This document shows positions 1 to 10,640 of a stretch of DNA of 64,000 nucleotides, one piece after another (within the stretch, counting starts at the first letter, position 1; every line of letters starts with the position of its first letter). A model generated the notes under the pieces. The model worked only from the letters and a program-made list of their open reading frames with translations, did not search any database and had not been told where the DNA came from. The DNA is from Tupaia tana (taxonomy: Eukaryota; Chordata; Mammalia; Scandentia; Tupaiidae). Position numbers and translations under genes: made by a program. The stretch spans positions 14,311,778 through 14,375,777 of the forward strand of contig JAKSZU010000029.1 of assembly GCA_026018925.1 (NCBI GenBank), in the 5' to 3' direction.

Positions 1-299
1 ACAAAAAAAATGAGGAGACAGAGACAAAGACAGAGAGAAGGCTAGAGGGGCTTGGCTTCCTACCACTTGAGTTTGTGGGCTGGAGGCTGAATTATCAGTA
101 GAAAATCTTCATTTCTATTTTTTGCCTGAAATCACTATTTCTCAGGAGACATGGAGAACTCTTTTTCTGAAGGCCTACCCCTTGCCTCTCCACTTGAGTT
201 TGTGGGCTGGAGGCTGAATTATCAATAGAAAATCTTTACTTCTCTTTTTTGCCTGAAATCACTATGTCTCAGGATCCATGAAGACCTCTTCTTTATAAG
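1..299 (-). repeat. L1 5'UTR-like repeat, two partial units
   Basis: A block at about 64-152 (CACTTGAGTTTGTGGGCTGG followed by CTGAATTATCA and a CTCAGGAG end) recurs at about 191-279. It recurs again at about 6149-6240, beside the 5' side of a minus-strand L1. I read it as promoter-proximal monomers of a minus-strand L1 whose body would lie off the left edge. Seen: the duplication. Inferred: the L1 5'UTR identity. Confidence 0.5.
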
Positions 300-335
300 T
301 ACTATTTAATATACTCTTAAGAGATAAGTAAGAAT

Positions 336-581
336 GGGCCACCAGGTGGAATATTGGTTAAGGTGGTTGGAGTCTATGTGAGTAACTGCACAGTTCCAGT
401 CCTTAACCCAGTGGCTTGAAAAACTACTCCAGGGTGTGTGTGTTCCCAAAATCTCAAAGGAAGAATGGAGAAGGGACTGTGGTGTGGTCATCCAGACCCC
501 CCAAATTCTTACTTTTGCTTTTTCTCTGTTTCTCTGTCTCTCTCTGGTGAGCACACATGTCCTATAGGAAAAAAAAAAAAA
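336..581 (+). mobile_element. tRNA-derived SINE, old copy
   Basis: Degenerate tRNA-like head (GGTTAAGGTGG A-box region), body with CCCAAAATCTC and a CT-rich part, then TCCTATAGG and an A-run. It is clearly older than the ACGTAGTCGACC-type copies. Confidence 0.75.
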
Positions 582-637
582 ACTAAAACTGTTAGTTCTG
601 CAACAATCCTAAGACTGATAATGTGCCATTCCTAGTG

Positions 638-753
<116 letters not shown>

Positions 754-937
754 ACCTTTTTTTCATATACTAATAAATTCCACATAAACTATTCACTGAG
801 GTCTGTCAAGGTCTACAATAGTACGCTGGATAACCATGAGACCCACCAGAATGGCTAAGGAGAAAAGTGTTGGCAATGACATAGTTATCTCAATCAAGGG
901 GGGAAAATAAGTTTACAAAAACTTACTGGTGCTACTG

Positions 938-1181
938 GGCCAGCAGGTGCTGTGGTGGTTAAGATGTTGGATTCCAACATGGCCTACAACAGTTCGAGTA
1001 CCAGACTTGGCAGACTGAAAATCATGCCAGCCATATATGTGTGCATGCCCCAAATTCCAGAAGGGTAGAGGAGAAGGGATTGTAGTGTGGCCATAACCCC
1101 TGGGGGGATTTCTCACTTTCCTTCATTGTCTTTCTCTGTCTCTCTCTCTCTCTGGTTAGCACACAAACCCCATTCCTTTGT
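938..1181 (+). mobile_element. tRNA-derived SINE, old copy
   Basis: Starts GGGCCAGCAGGTG, has the GTGGTTAAGATG head and an AGTTCGAGTACC B-box-like motif, then the body to the CT-rich stretch and TGGTTAGCACAC. The A-tail is lost. Confidence 0.75.
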
Positions 1182-2075
1182 GACTTGTAGTTTTGGGGAC
1201 TAGATTTACAAACTGGCAAATGGCCACTGACTGTTAACACAGAGACTGGTGCTCACTCCAGCCTTCCCATACCATAGTCCACTGCCAACCCTAAAAATCC
1301 AAGTGCAACCTGTGCTCCCAGAAACAGGCATGTGCAAGGTGATATCAAGGGGACCATCAAGCCCACCCATTCATGGATACCAAGAGTTTGGCACTCTGTT
1401 GTCCCCCACCACCAATATTTGCTTTGGCCAAGGTATGGACTTGGTCCCATATCCCCCAGATTGGCTGGGGCCAAGGTCCACTGAACTCCAGGTGAACTGT
1501 CCAGCACCTTCCTATGCACAGTTCCAGACATATACTAACCAGGTCCCCTCCCATGATGCCATCTCTGGAGACACAGTAGAACCTTTTGCCCTAATCTATT
1601 AACCAGTTAGAAATAAGTTACTTAAGATGCCATTGTGGGTGTTGTCTGTTCCTATAGACCCTCTTCCTCTGGGGGCTGGATTGGGTTCACCATCCTAATT
1701 CCTTTGTGGGAAGGAGCTGCCAGGAGGGGTCAATATCAGCCTGGGATGGGGCAGGGAAGAAGTTACAGCCATTGGACAGGGCACCCATCATGCCCTGGAC
1801 TCACCCTAGACCCCTGCAGAGCTCCAGGTCCTTTTCCACAGATGTTGCTAACACTCACTCCCAGACCTAAGAAGGGCCAACTTCTGCACCTACCCATGCT
1901 GGGATCTCATAGCTGGACATTCATGCATCTAGGTGTGATGAGCTGTCCACTACATTTCCACCAAAAAGTATTTCTTGGGAGAAATATCCACTTGGGGATC
2001 CTAGCCTGTTCCAGCTGTTCTCCATGTGCCCAAGTCACTGAGAAAACTTGAAAAGTCCAAACCATTATAAACGTT
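1182..2075. other. Unassigned GC-richer stretch
   Basis: About 0.9 kb of C-rich sequence with two open frames (1249-1602 and 1635-2051, both plus). The frames show no recognisable domain, signal peptide or codon pattern, so I do not call genes. It could be an L1 5'UTR or an LTR piece, but no terminal repeats are visible. Confidence 0.4.
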
Positions 2076-2313
2076 ATTTTTTTTAACAGAGGTTTTTGCT
2101 ATAGGGCGCATGTGCTCACCTGAAAGACAGAGACAGAGAGATAGAAAGCAAGAAATCACCCCCCAAGGGAGATGGTCACACTGCAATCCTTTCTCCTCCA
2201 TTCTCCTCTAGGGATCTTAGGCACGCATGCACATGCCACTGGGTCTGAGACTCAAACTGCAGTCAGCTACATAGGAGTTCAGCGACATAGCCATTATGCT
2301 AACTGCTGGTCCC
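2076..2313 (-). mobile_element. tRNA-derived SINE, near full length
   Basis: Reverse-strand copy: T-run, TATAGGGCGCATGTGCTCACC, GA-rich part, ending in CTAACTGCTGGTCCC. Flanked by AAACGTTATTTT and AAACATTATTTT, a likely target-site duplication. Confidence 0.85.
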
Positions 2314-2439
2314 ACAAACATTATTTTCTACACTTTTCAATCTCAAGTTTATGTTTCCCTCAGGATGTGTAGAAACAAATCTGGAGATTTCTAGCTTATA
2401 TATAATTTGAATGAGGCCATAACAAACTTCATTCTCTTA

Positions 2440-2790
2440 ACATATTTTTTATTTAAATTTATTTATTTACATTCATTCACTGTATATCATGACAACATAC
2501 AAAGTGAGATTTTCCATTCAGAATACACTGTATATTGGCTCAATCAAGTACATCAACATATGTGTTATCATCAACAAATAATTTTCCATTTCTCATTCCC
2601 TATATATTTTGCTTTTTTCCCCATCCTTGACTCCCTATCTCTCACCCTCTACTATCTCCCACCCTCCTCCCACCCTGTCTCTGGTATCAATGGTTGTTTT
2701 CTATGCCTTTCCCCACACACATATTTTATTGAATCACTAACGATCTTAATTAATCTAAATATTTTGAATAGCAAGCACAGCTGATATATA
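2440..2790 (-). mobile_element. L1 3'UTR-like fragment, copy 1
   Basis: The reverse complement ends in GAATGTAAATAAATAAATTT plus an A-rich tail, like an L1 3' end. The same sequence recurs at 2960-3297 and 16850-17170. A stretch resembling GTTGATGATGACATA also occurs near the 3' end of the L1 at 27.05 kb. Family assignment is inferred. Confidence 0.5.
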
Positions 2791-2959
2791 CATATCTATG
2801 AACACAAGTCTGACTTTTGGCATAAAACTCAGTGAGTAGAATGAACATACTATGAAGCAGCACCTAGCTGGAGCTATATACCTCACTGCAGTCATCAAAT
2901 AGGTATTTTTAATGCATTTTTTTAAATTTCAAGAATAACAGTTTTAGGTTTTCTTTTTC

Positions 2960-3297
2960 CCGAACCTTTTTTATTACTTAATTAATTTACATTCATTCCC
3001 TAAACATCTTCACAGCATACAAAATGTGATTTCCCATCCACAGTATACTGCATAGTGGCTTAATCATGTATGTTATCATCAAAACTTTTCCAATTCTAGT
3101 TTCATAGTGTTTTTTTTACCCCTATTTTTTCTAGTTTTTTTTTCTACCCCATCTCTTACCCTCTGTTCTTTCCCACCCTCTTTTCACACTATCTCTGTTG
3201 TCTACACTTGTCTTCCATTCTTTCCCCCCCCCCCACATTGTATTGATCACACAATTTCTTAAATAATCTAACAACTTTCAATAGCAAGATCAGCTGG
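2960..3297 (-). mobile_element. L1 3'UTR-like fragment, copy 2, with duplication
   Basis: Second copy of the 2440-2790 repeat. It is flanked by AATTTCAAGAATAACAG (from about 2926) and AATTTCAAGAAAAGCAG (3298 on), consistent with a target-site duplication made when it entered an older repeat. Confidence 0.55.
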
Positions 3298-3600
3298 TAA
3301 TTTCAAGAAAAGCAGTTTTAACTTAAATTAAAGAAATCCTAAGGAACTTTGCTTAAAACTTAAAGCCAGGAAACATGTTAGGATTTTGTTCAAATGGTAG
3401 GTGCATGAACATATTGACATCTCAAAACAGGACACAAATCCTTAAAACTGGACAACAAAGCCTACAAGAAAATCAGCAATGTTTCAGACAAAAGTAATAA
3501 AATTCTATTTCACCAATTCAGTCTCATGTACTTTATCTTCTCTTGTGGTTCGATTTACCCAATTAAATTCTGGGATATAATATTCAACTCCATACTTGGC
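3298..3600 (-). mobile_element. Fragment of the ERV internal family seen at 54.1-55.1 kb
   Basis: AGAAAAGCAGTTTTAACTT, CTTAAAGCCAG, AGAAAATCAG..AATGTTT and AAATTCTATTTCACCA occur in the same order and strand as in the provirus at about 54150-55060. This is therefore a relic of the same retroviral family in minus orientation. It carries no coding potential. Confidence 0.55.
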
Positions 3601-4212
3601 CCTATGATTAAGTAGGCCATTTTCTTGGTTTTTGAACTCTTATTTCTGTGTCTATATTTAATTTTGCTGTTATAGCACTCCCTTGAGAACTTCTTGGAGA
3701 TCTGGTCTGGTACTGGTAAATTCTTTCAAGTTTTGTTTATCTGAGAATGTTCTTGTCTTTTCTTCCCACATGAAGGATAACCTTGCCGGGTACAGTATTC
3801 TAGGTTGAAATTGCTTTTCCCTTAACACTTTGAATGTATTTTCCCATTCTTTCCTTGCTTGTATTGTTTCTGATGAGAGGTCTGCTGTTACCCTGATGGG
3901 ATATCCTTTGTAGGTAACTTGCCATTTTTCTCTTGCCAGTCTTAGTATCTTGTATTTGTCTGGCTATAATGTGTCTTGGAGAAGATCTTCTTGGGTTGAT
4001 TCTATTTGGGGTCCTTTGCATTTCTTGAGACTGGATCATTGAGTGCCTCTCTAGGTTTGGAAAGTTTTCTTGCAGGGTTTTATAGAATAGATTATCAATG
4101 CCCTTATGAGTCTCCTCACCTTCTGTGATACCATTTTTCCGGGTGTTTCAACATTTGATGATATGTAGTATTTTCTGTATATTATTTTTACTTTTGGGGG
4201 CCATTTTCTGTC

Positions 4213-4504
4213 CTTTTTTTTTGGAGATTTTGTTGTTGTTGTTGTTGTTTTGTTTTGTTTTGTTTTGTTATAGGGCACGTGCACTCGCCAGAAAGACAGA
4301 GAGAGACAGAGAGACAGAAAGCAAGAAATCACCCCTCAGGGGGGACGGCCATGCCACGATCCCTTCTCCTTCATTCTCCTCTCAGGATCTTGGGCACGCA
4401 TGCACACGTGCACGGCATGAGTTTAAGCCACTGGATCTGGGACTTGAATCGCAGTCGACTACATGAGAGTCCAGCGACATAGCCATTAGGCTAACTGCTG
4501 GTCC
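4213..4504 (-). mobile_element. tRNA-derived SINE, young type
   Basis: Complete reverse copy with a GTT/GTTTT-expanded tail. CCATTTTCT lies at 4201-4209 and again at 4505-4513, so it inserted at the same site later used by its neighbour. Confidence 0.9.
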
Positions 4505-4520
4505 CCATTTTCTCAGTCTT

Positions 4521-4795
4521 TTTTTTTTTATTTTTTATTTTTGGAGAAGTTTTTCACTATAGGGCGCGTGCGCTCACCAGACAGACAGAGAGAGACATAG
4601 AGACAGAAAGCGAGAAATCATCCCCCAGGGGGGATGGTCACACCGCAATCCCTTCTCCTCCATTCTCCTCTCGGGATCTTGGGCACGCACGCACACGCGC
4701 CCAGCGTGAGTTGTAAGCCACCGGGTCCGAGACGCGAACCGCGGTCGACTACGTGGGAGTCCAGTGACATAGCCATTACGCTAACTGCTGGTTCC
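4521..4795 (-). mobile_element. tRNA-derived SINE, young type, perfect duplication
   Basis: Full-length reverse copy with an intact CGAACCGCGGTCGAC B-box region. It is flanked by exact 16-bp duplications CCATTTTCTCAGTCTT at 4505-4520 and 4796-4811. Confidence 0.95.
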
Positions 4796-4960
4796 CCATT
4801 TTCTCAGTCTTCATGGTGGATTTTTCAAGGCCAACAATTTTCTCTTCTATGTCTGAGATTCTATTTTTTGTATGAATTAGTCTGCTTTTCATACTTTCAA
4901 GGGAGATTATTTTGACTTTCTGTATTATAGCCTTCATCTCTAACAGGTCCCTTTGATTTC

Positions 4961-5223
4961 TTTTTTTTTTTTGGAGAGGTTGTTTTCCTATAGTGTGCAT
5001 GTGCTTGCCAGAAAGACAGAGAGAGACAGAGAGACAGAAAGCGAGAAATCACCCCCCAGGAAGGATGGCCATGCCACAATCCCTTCTCCTCCATTCTCCT
5101 CTCAGGATCTTGGGCATGCATGCACATGTGCCTGGCCTGAGTTTAAGTCACCGGGTCCAGGACTCGAACTGTGGTTGACTACATGGGAGTCCAGTGACAT
5201 ATCCATTCCACTAACTGCTGGTC
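4961..5223 (-). mobile_element. tRNA-derived SINE, young type
   Basis: Full-length reverse copy. Flanked by TTGATTTCTTT and TTGATTCTTT, a slightly decayed target-site duplication inside the L1. Confidence 0.9.
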
Positions 5224-5879
5224 TCTTGATTCTTTCTTTAAAGTGTGTAATTCTCCTTTTAGATCTTGCAAACATTCCCTCACCTCCTGGAACTCATCAG
5301 CTCCTTTCTACTTTCTCTTTTGCAGTACATGGTCTCTCTTCTCTTCCATCTCTGTTAGCTTTACCATTATAAATATTCTAAATTCTTTATCAGGCATTTT
5401 CATAATTTCCATTGAACTTCCTGTGGATAAAGAGGAGTTATTCTTTTCCCTGGGAGTAGAGGCATTTTCTTGCTTTCCCATATTTCTTGTGGTCCTGTGG
5501 TGATTTCTAGACTTCTGATGGATGGTGTGTTTCTTCCTAATTCTTGAAGTTCAATATGGACATTCAGGAGTGTGCAGAAAGAGGTGATCTGGAATCTCTT
5601 TGTCATTCCATTGTGATCCCTTTGTGCAGAAGACTCAGTAGATATTGAGGAATATGTTAACCCAAATAGTATTTGGATGCTTGGCTATATTTCCCTTAGA
5701 TCGGTCTAGAAACATAGTAAAATGGAGATTGAGGAGCAGAGAGATGAGATAAAAGGAAAAGAAAACAGAGCGAGAGAGCAAAAACAACAATAGCAATAAC
5801 AAAGAAACAGAACAAAGACGGAAAAAAATAAAACCAAAAAAAAGTTTATTTTTCAAAAAAAACACAAAATACAAAACTT

Positions 5880-6260
5880 CATGGTGTGTGAGCCTGCCGC
5901 ATGAAATCTTAAGTTCTCAGGAGCCATGAGGAATCTTCTGCAGGCCGGGCTCTTGCCTCTCCTGCCTGCGTGGGAGCGGGAGAGGGGATTATTAACAAGG
6001 TAAGGCAGTCCCAAAAGCAAGAGAATACCTTAAAAATTCTTAAAAAGGAAAAATTACCAATAAAAAAATGAGAAGACAGAAGCAGAGAGAGAAAGAGACA
6101 GAGACACATCAACAGAGATAGATAGAAGTCTAGAGGAGCCCCCTACCACTCAAGTTTGTGGACTGGAAGCTGAATTATCAGTTGGAAATATTCATCTCTT
6201 TTTTCCCTGAAATCACTAATTCTCAGGAGCCATGAGGAATCTTCTGCCCATCTTTTTGGG
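5880..6260 (-). repeat. L1 5'UTR-like repeat units
   Basis: TTCTCAGGAGCCATGAGGAA occurs at about 5914 and again at about 6223. The 6062-6250 part matches window positions 1-150. It lies just 5' of the minus-strand L1 ORF1 region, where L1 promoters sit, and includes a GC-rich patch near 5940-5990. Confidence 0.5.
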
Positions 6261-6267
6261 TTTTTTT

Positions 6268-6433
6268 TACAGAATTATTTAATTTTACTGTTTATTACTA
6301 TCATTATTATTTTAATTTGACCAAAATGAGATGTTAAGTGCAAAATCAAGCCACCAGGTCTGGGATTTGAACAACAGTCAGCCATGTGGGAGTCCAGCAT
6401 GCCTTAACCATCATCCCACCTGGCAGCTCCCCA
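6268..6433 (-). mobile_element. Short-form tRNA SINE
   Basis: Reverse copy of the about 170-bp form: TTATTATTTTAATTTGACC tail side, AAGCCACCAGGTCTGGG, GTGGGAGTCCAGCA, CTGGCAGCTCCCC head. Confidence 0.8.
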
Positions 6434-6678
6434 ACATCCTAATATATGCGTGTGAACCATTACATTCTTGTATTTGTTGTTGTTTAAGTTAATCATTGTT
6501 AAGATCTTGTGCCTACCTAGGCACAAGGTAGGCACAGAAAATGATCAATAAATGTAAATTAAATAACAACAGAAAAGGTAGTCCAGTGTCGCAGATTCCT
6601 TTTTCTGCCCAACCCCCACACAGAAGTCTCTAGGTTAGGTTAAATTGCAATATGGACTTTTAAAAAAATAATTATTAG

Positions 6679-6860
6679 GGGCCAGAGGGTGCCATAGTGG
6701 TTAAGGGCTCTGGACTCACACATGGCCAGACACTGTTTGAGTTCTAGACCTGATGGCTTGCTTTCTCACTTTCCTTTTTCTCTCTTTGTCACTTACTGGT
6801 AAAATTAAAATAATAATAACAATAAATGAAACTAAATAAATAATTCCTTTAAAAATAATT
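6679..6860 (+). mobile_element. Short-form tRNA SINE
   Basis: GGGGCCAGAGGGTGCCATAG head, GATGGCTTGCTTTCTCAC, CACTTACTGGTAAAATTAAA, then AATAATAA-type tail ending in AATAATTC. Confidence 0.8.
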
Positions 6861-6875
6861 TTTTATTTGTTTAAT

Positions 6876-7051
6876 TTTATTTAATATTATAATTTTTTAA
6901 TTTGCAACTTGGCACATGTGCTCACCAGAGTGTCAGAGAGAGAGGGGAAGAGATGGAAAGTGACAAATCAGGACTCCAGGCCTAAGACTCGAACCATGGT
7001 TAATCACATAGGAACCCAGTGCCTCAACTACCATGCTACTTGCTGGCCTGC
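6876..7051 (-). mobile_element. tRNA SINE, old reverse copy with deletion
   Basis: GGCACATGTGCTCACCAGAG, GA-rich part, GACTCGAACCATGG B-box complement and CTTGCTGGCC head. The middle of the long-form body is missing. Confidence 0.65.
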
Positions 7052-7199
7052 AATATGTCTTCCCCCCACTCTTCTGAAGATGTTATCCTCTCTAATCTCA
7101 TCTTATGAAAGAAGATGATTATAAAAATTTTAAGATACCATGTTAACATTTTAACTCATCATGATTTATTTTCTCACTATAAAATAAATTTTAGAAATA

Positions 7200-7720
7200 A
7201 ATAAAAAAATATGGGCTTGCTCTAAGTGGTACCTTTTATAGTTATTGAAGCAGTTGGAGTTAGGTCTCAGTGACCACACCAAAGTTCAGGTGCTTGCTAC
7301 TGAAGAGCCAACACTTGAGAGAAAATTATTGATGAAAAGGAAAGGTAGTTTTATTCAGGAAACTTTGACCTAAAAAGATGATAAGATAATGGTCAAAAGA
7401 CATCTCCTTTCAGGAAAATCCATCTGGCTGATGAGAAATACCTACTGTGGCATCTCTCTGAGGAAAAACAGCATCAAATAAATGCCAACATTTGTTGCAG
7501 TGGAGTGATGCAAGACTGACAAACTGCAAGGAATAGACTGGAAGCTCCTAGAGTACTTAATCTCAGCTTAGAGACATAAAGAATGAGCCAATTATCTGAA
7601 CCTGGAGATGCTCCAGGGCTTCGTGCACCACAGAGAAGAAGGTGAGAGGAACTACATTATTTCATACACCAACTTCAGACCCTAGCACTCTTCAACTGCA
7701 TAATAAAACTGGCAAGGAGC
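7200..7720 (-). mobile_element. Possible solo LTR, minus strand
   Basis: The reverse complement has CCTGAATAAAACTACC (a polyadenylation signal near 7350) preceded by U3-like sequence. I found no clear TG..CA ends or duplication, so the limits are approximate and the call is tentative. Confidence 0.35.
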
Positions 7721-9511
7721 TAACACTTATCATAGAAAAGTACAAAGTTATAGCACTTCAGTGTAAACATTAAATTTTCTTCACCACCCCACCCTAAGAG
7801 CTTCGCACTATCTTGAAAGCAAACCAGGTGGTAGAGCATAGAATATGATTAGGACCAATCTTACATCTCCACAGTTGTGTGGGTTGAAAGAGACAATACA
7901 GAGGAGAGGAATCCTCTGTTATTGGGAGAAATGAGGGGAACACCACCAATGACTGAAAACTACCAGCTCCTTTGCACAATGTAGACCAAGAGCCCTGTGC
8001 ATTCCCACTCCAACTCCCAGTACGTGTGAAAGTACCAACCCCATCAAAGACTGATGAATATGAATATTTCCTTCAACTAGCTGGCAGGCCTAAACTCTCC
8101 TTCTTTTCATACTTAAGTCTCAGGGAATGGCTACTTGCCTCCTCTAAGGTCACCTGCAGTGTAGCCCTTCAGAATATCCCTGAACTGTTAAGTGTAGGAA
8201 AAGCAGAGAGGGGGGTACCTGAGAAATGGGCACCAGGGGTTGCCATCCCAGTTACAGGAAAGATGACAGGGTGCTGCCCCTGGACACCCATAATCCTGGA
8301 GAACATCACCTAGTCACCTAGATGGTAACATGAGTTTGCTTGGATCTTATCAACCACTGGCTGATGCCAGGCACCATAGATCTGCCATGCTGACCCCACT
8401 TGATCCTCTGAGCTCAGAAACAATCTATTCATCAGGAGACTGCCTTGCGAGGGCCACACCCAGGTTTTGCAGAACCCCTGTACCACAGGCTTTACTGACT
8501 ACACATCCAGGTTCAAATTGACCCCAACAAATTTAGTTTGCCTCTGGCCACTCCTAACACCCTCCCCAAGGATACCTTTGAGTTTTGTGGGTCACCTTGA
8601 GCCCTCCTAGGCCAGTCACCTAGGCTCTGCTTGGACCCACAAGACTTGACTCACATCCAATCCTTATGGGCTAACTCCTCTGAAACTCTGTTCAGGCTTA
8701 GTTGGCCTCACTGGCCTTTGAACACTGCAAGGCACCTCACCTGAACCTGTTCCACTTATGACCTCATGTTCTGCCTTTCTTCTGCTTAGCCCTGTCTATG
8801 TCCTGGCATAGCAGGCTTTCCTACTAAACCCCATTAAGTTGTACTGGTCTAAAGTGGAGTTTAATCTAAGCCTGGTTAGGGCACACTTGGAAGCCATTCT
8901 GTGCTGCTAAACTCTGGGCTTTATAAACTTTCCTGCCCACACCTCACTGGTCCCCACTGGCCTCATTTTAGGGTCTCACAAGTTGACCTTTGCAGACATG
9001 CTCAGCCCTGCTTGTCCTGCCCACCTCTGTACCTCATAGGCTCACCACTCCTGGTACCACATGAGTCCTATTTTTCTAATTCTGTCCTTATCCCTCAGAA
9101 TCCTACAGAAACCATGCCCAAGACTTGCTAACCCCATATGATATGAAGGACCCTGCCTAGTGTCCCCTTCCTGTAACAGGTACATACACATTTGTCCTAG
9201 GTCCACTGAGCCCTGGTAAATGATTAGCCCTGCACAGGGCCCCATCTGATCCCCACTAATTCATAGTTTTGGATGGAGGCAAAGAGTGCCCTTACCTAAC
9301 TCTAAAGACAATCCCCTCCCATTTATCATGATCCCTGATTTAAAAAAAAAAAAGAGAGAGAGAAAAAGACTCAATGAGAATCAATGCTAAAATGGTTAAC
9401 AAGTATTAAATGCCAAGTGGTAACTTGTACTAAAGGTCACAGTCATGTGGAATATAACTTAAATATACTAAAAAATAATAGTAATAAAACACCACCACTA
9501 GGTGGTATTTA
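7721..9511. other. Unassigned, GC-richer stretch upstream of an L1 fragment
   Basis: 7.97-9.33 kb is C-rich with no recognisable coding domain. Open frames at 7972-8313 and 8901-9131 look like chance. It lies just 5' of the plus-strand L1 sequence starting near 9690, so it may be that L1's 5'UTR. That reading is inference only. Confidence 0.3.
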
Positions 9512-9690
9512 CTACCAAGCAGGTATGTAGTGAAGTGGTTCAAGGTACAGGACTTCTACATGGTCAACTGTGGCTTGAGTCCCGGATTGGATGGATTGCT
9601 TTCTCACTTTTCCTCTCATTGTCACTGGTCAAATTGGAAAATAATAATGGTAATGTTGAATGACGTTAAATAAATAAATAAATACACCAC
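9512..9690 (+). mobile_element. Short-form tRNA SINE
   Basis: AAGCAGGTATGTAGTGAAGT head, GGATTGCTTTCTCAC, TCACTGGTCAAATTGG and an AAATAAATAAATA tail. Confidence 0.75.
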
Positions 9691-9953
9691 TATAGAAAGT
9701 ACTTCTCAAATCAGGAAGGAGTACTCCACTAGATGCCTGAAATCAAAAGGAATACAAGAAACATAAAAATAAATAAATAAAAATAAAACAAAAACCCAAA
9801 CCGACAAGAAGGAAATATCTTACTTCCAATGGAACATACTAACTCCTTTCTAATGAGTAATGTACATAAAATTATATAATTGTTGGAAACCGAATTCAGG
9901 ATATTGATTATAGCAAAACTTAATGAGATGGAAGAAAACTTCAGGAGATGAGA
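9691..9953 (+). mobile_element. L1 fragment, ORF1 5' region (left part)
   Basis: AGGAAGGAGTACTCCACTAGATG aligns with AGGAAGGAGTGTGTAATCC at 39957. It ends in the duplicated target AAAACTTCAGGAGATGAGA and resumes at about 12702 after the PUM3 pseudogene. Confidence 0.6.
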
Positions 9954-10369
9954 GCAGAAGCGGGATTGGAGATCTGCTTCTAGCTCAGACTTTGGCCCCA
10001 TATGTGCGAGTAGATATGATGGAAGTCAAAGAGAAAAAAAATTAACAGGAAGGAATACAAAGACATTGCAAGAAAAAAAAGAGATTCCATAAAAACAGTG
10101 ACTCTGATTGTTCAAAAACATTCTCAAGAAAAGTTGTTAAGGAAGGTGGACCTAAAATCACATCAAAGAACTTTGAGAAAAGTGCCACAAAACCTGGGAA
10201 AAAGGGTGTAAAGAAGTTCAAGAATAAGCAAGAAGCGGACAAAGCACCTAAGAATAAATTCCAACAGGCAAATAAATTCAACAAGAAAAAATTCCAGTCA
10301 GACAGTCAAAGTGATGACTCAGTGGCCAAGAAACCCAAATGGGATGATTTCAAAAAGAAGAAAGAACTG

Positions 10370-10640
10370 GGAACCAGCAGTTAGCGTAATGGCTATGTTG
10401 CTGGACTCCCACGTAGTCAACCGCGGTTCATGTCCCGGACCCGGTGGCTTTAAACTCACGCCAGGCACGTGTGCATGCATGCCCAAGATCCCGAGAGGAG
10501 AATGGAGGAGAAGGGATTGCGGCATGACCATCCCCCCTGGGGGGTGATTTCTCGCTTTCTGTCTCTATGTCTCTCTCTGCCTGTCTGGCAAGCGCACGTG
10601 CCCTATAGTGAAAAACCTCTCCCCCCGCCCAAAAAAAAAA
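10370..10640 (+). mobile_element. Young tRNA SINE inside the PUM3 pseudogene
   Basis: Complete copy from GGGAACCAGCAGTTAGCGTA to CCTATAGTGAAAAACCTC and an A-tail. AAAGAAGAAAGAACTG is duplicated at 10354-10369 and just after the tail (about 10641-10656). It therefore post-dates the retrocopy. Confidence 0.95.

Larger units (their letters stand above)
3600..5880 (-). mobile_element. L1, 5' half (ORF1 region), minus strand
   Basis: The reverse complement matches, block by block, the L1 segments at 24.04-24.42 kb and 40.0-41.4 kb plus. Shared blocks include CCAAGAAGATC..CTCCAAG, the ATCAGG..ACCTCTC stretch and the A-rich ORF1 coiled-coil part. Frames are broken, so no working ORF1 protein is possible. 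Three SINEs interrupt it (4213-4504, 4521-4795, 4961-5223). Orientation puts its 5' end on the right, next to 5880-6260. Confidence 0.7.

Noticed and set aside
1249..2051. Two open frames of 117 and 138 codons
   Set aside because: No recognisable motif, no plausible exon boundaries, and an equally long overlapping frame on the other strand.
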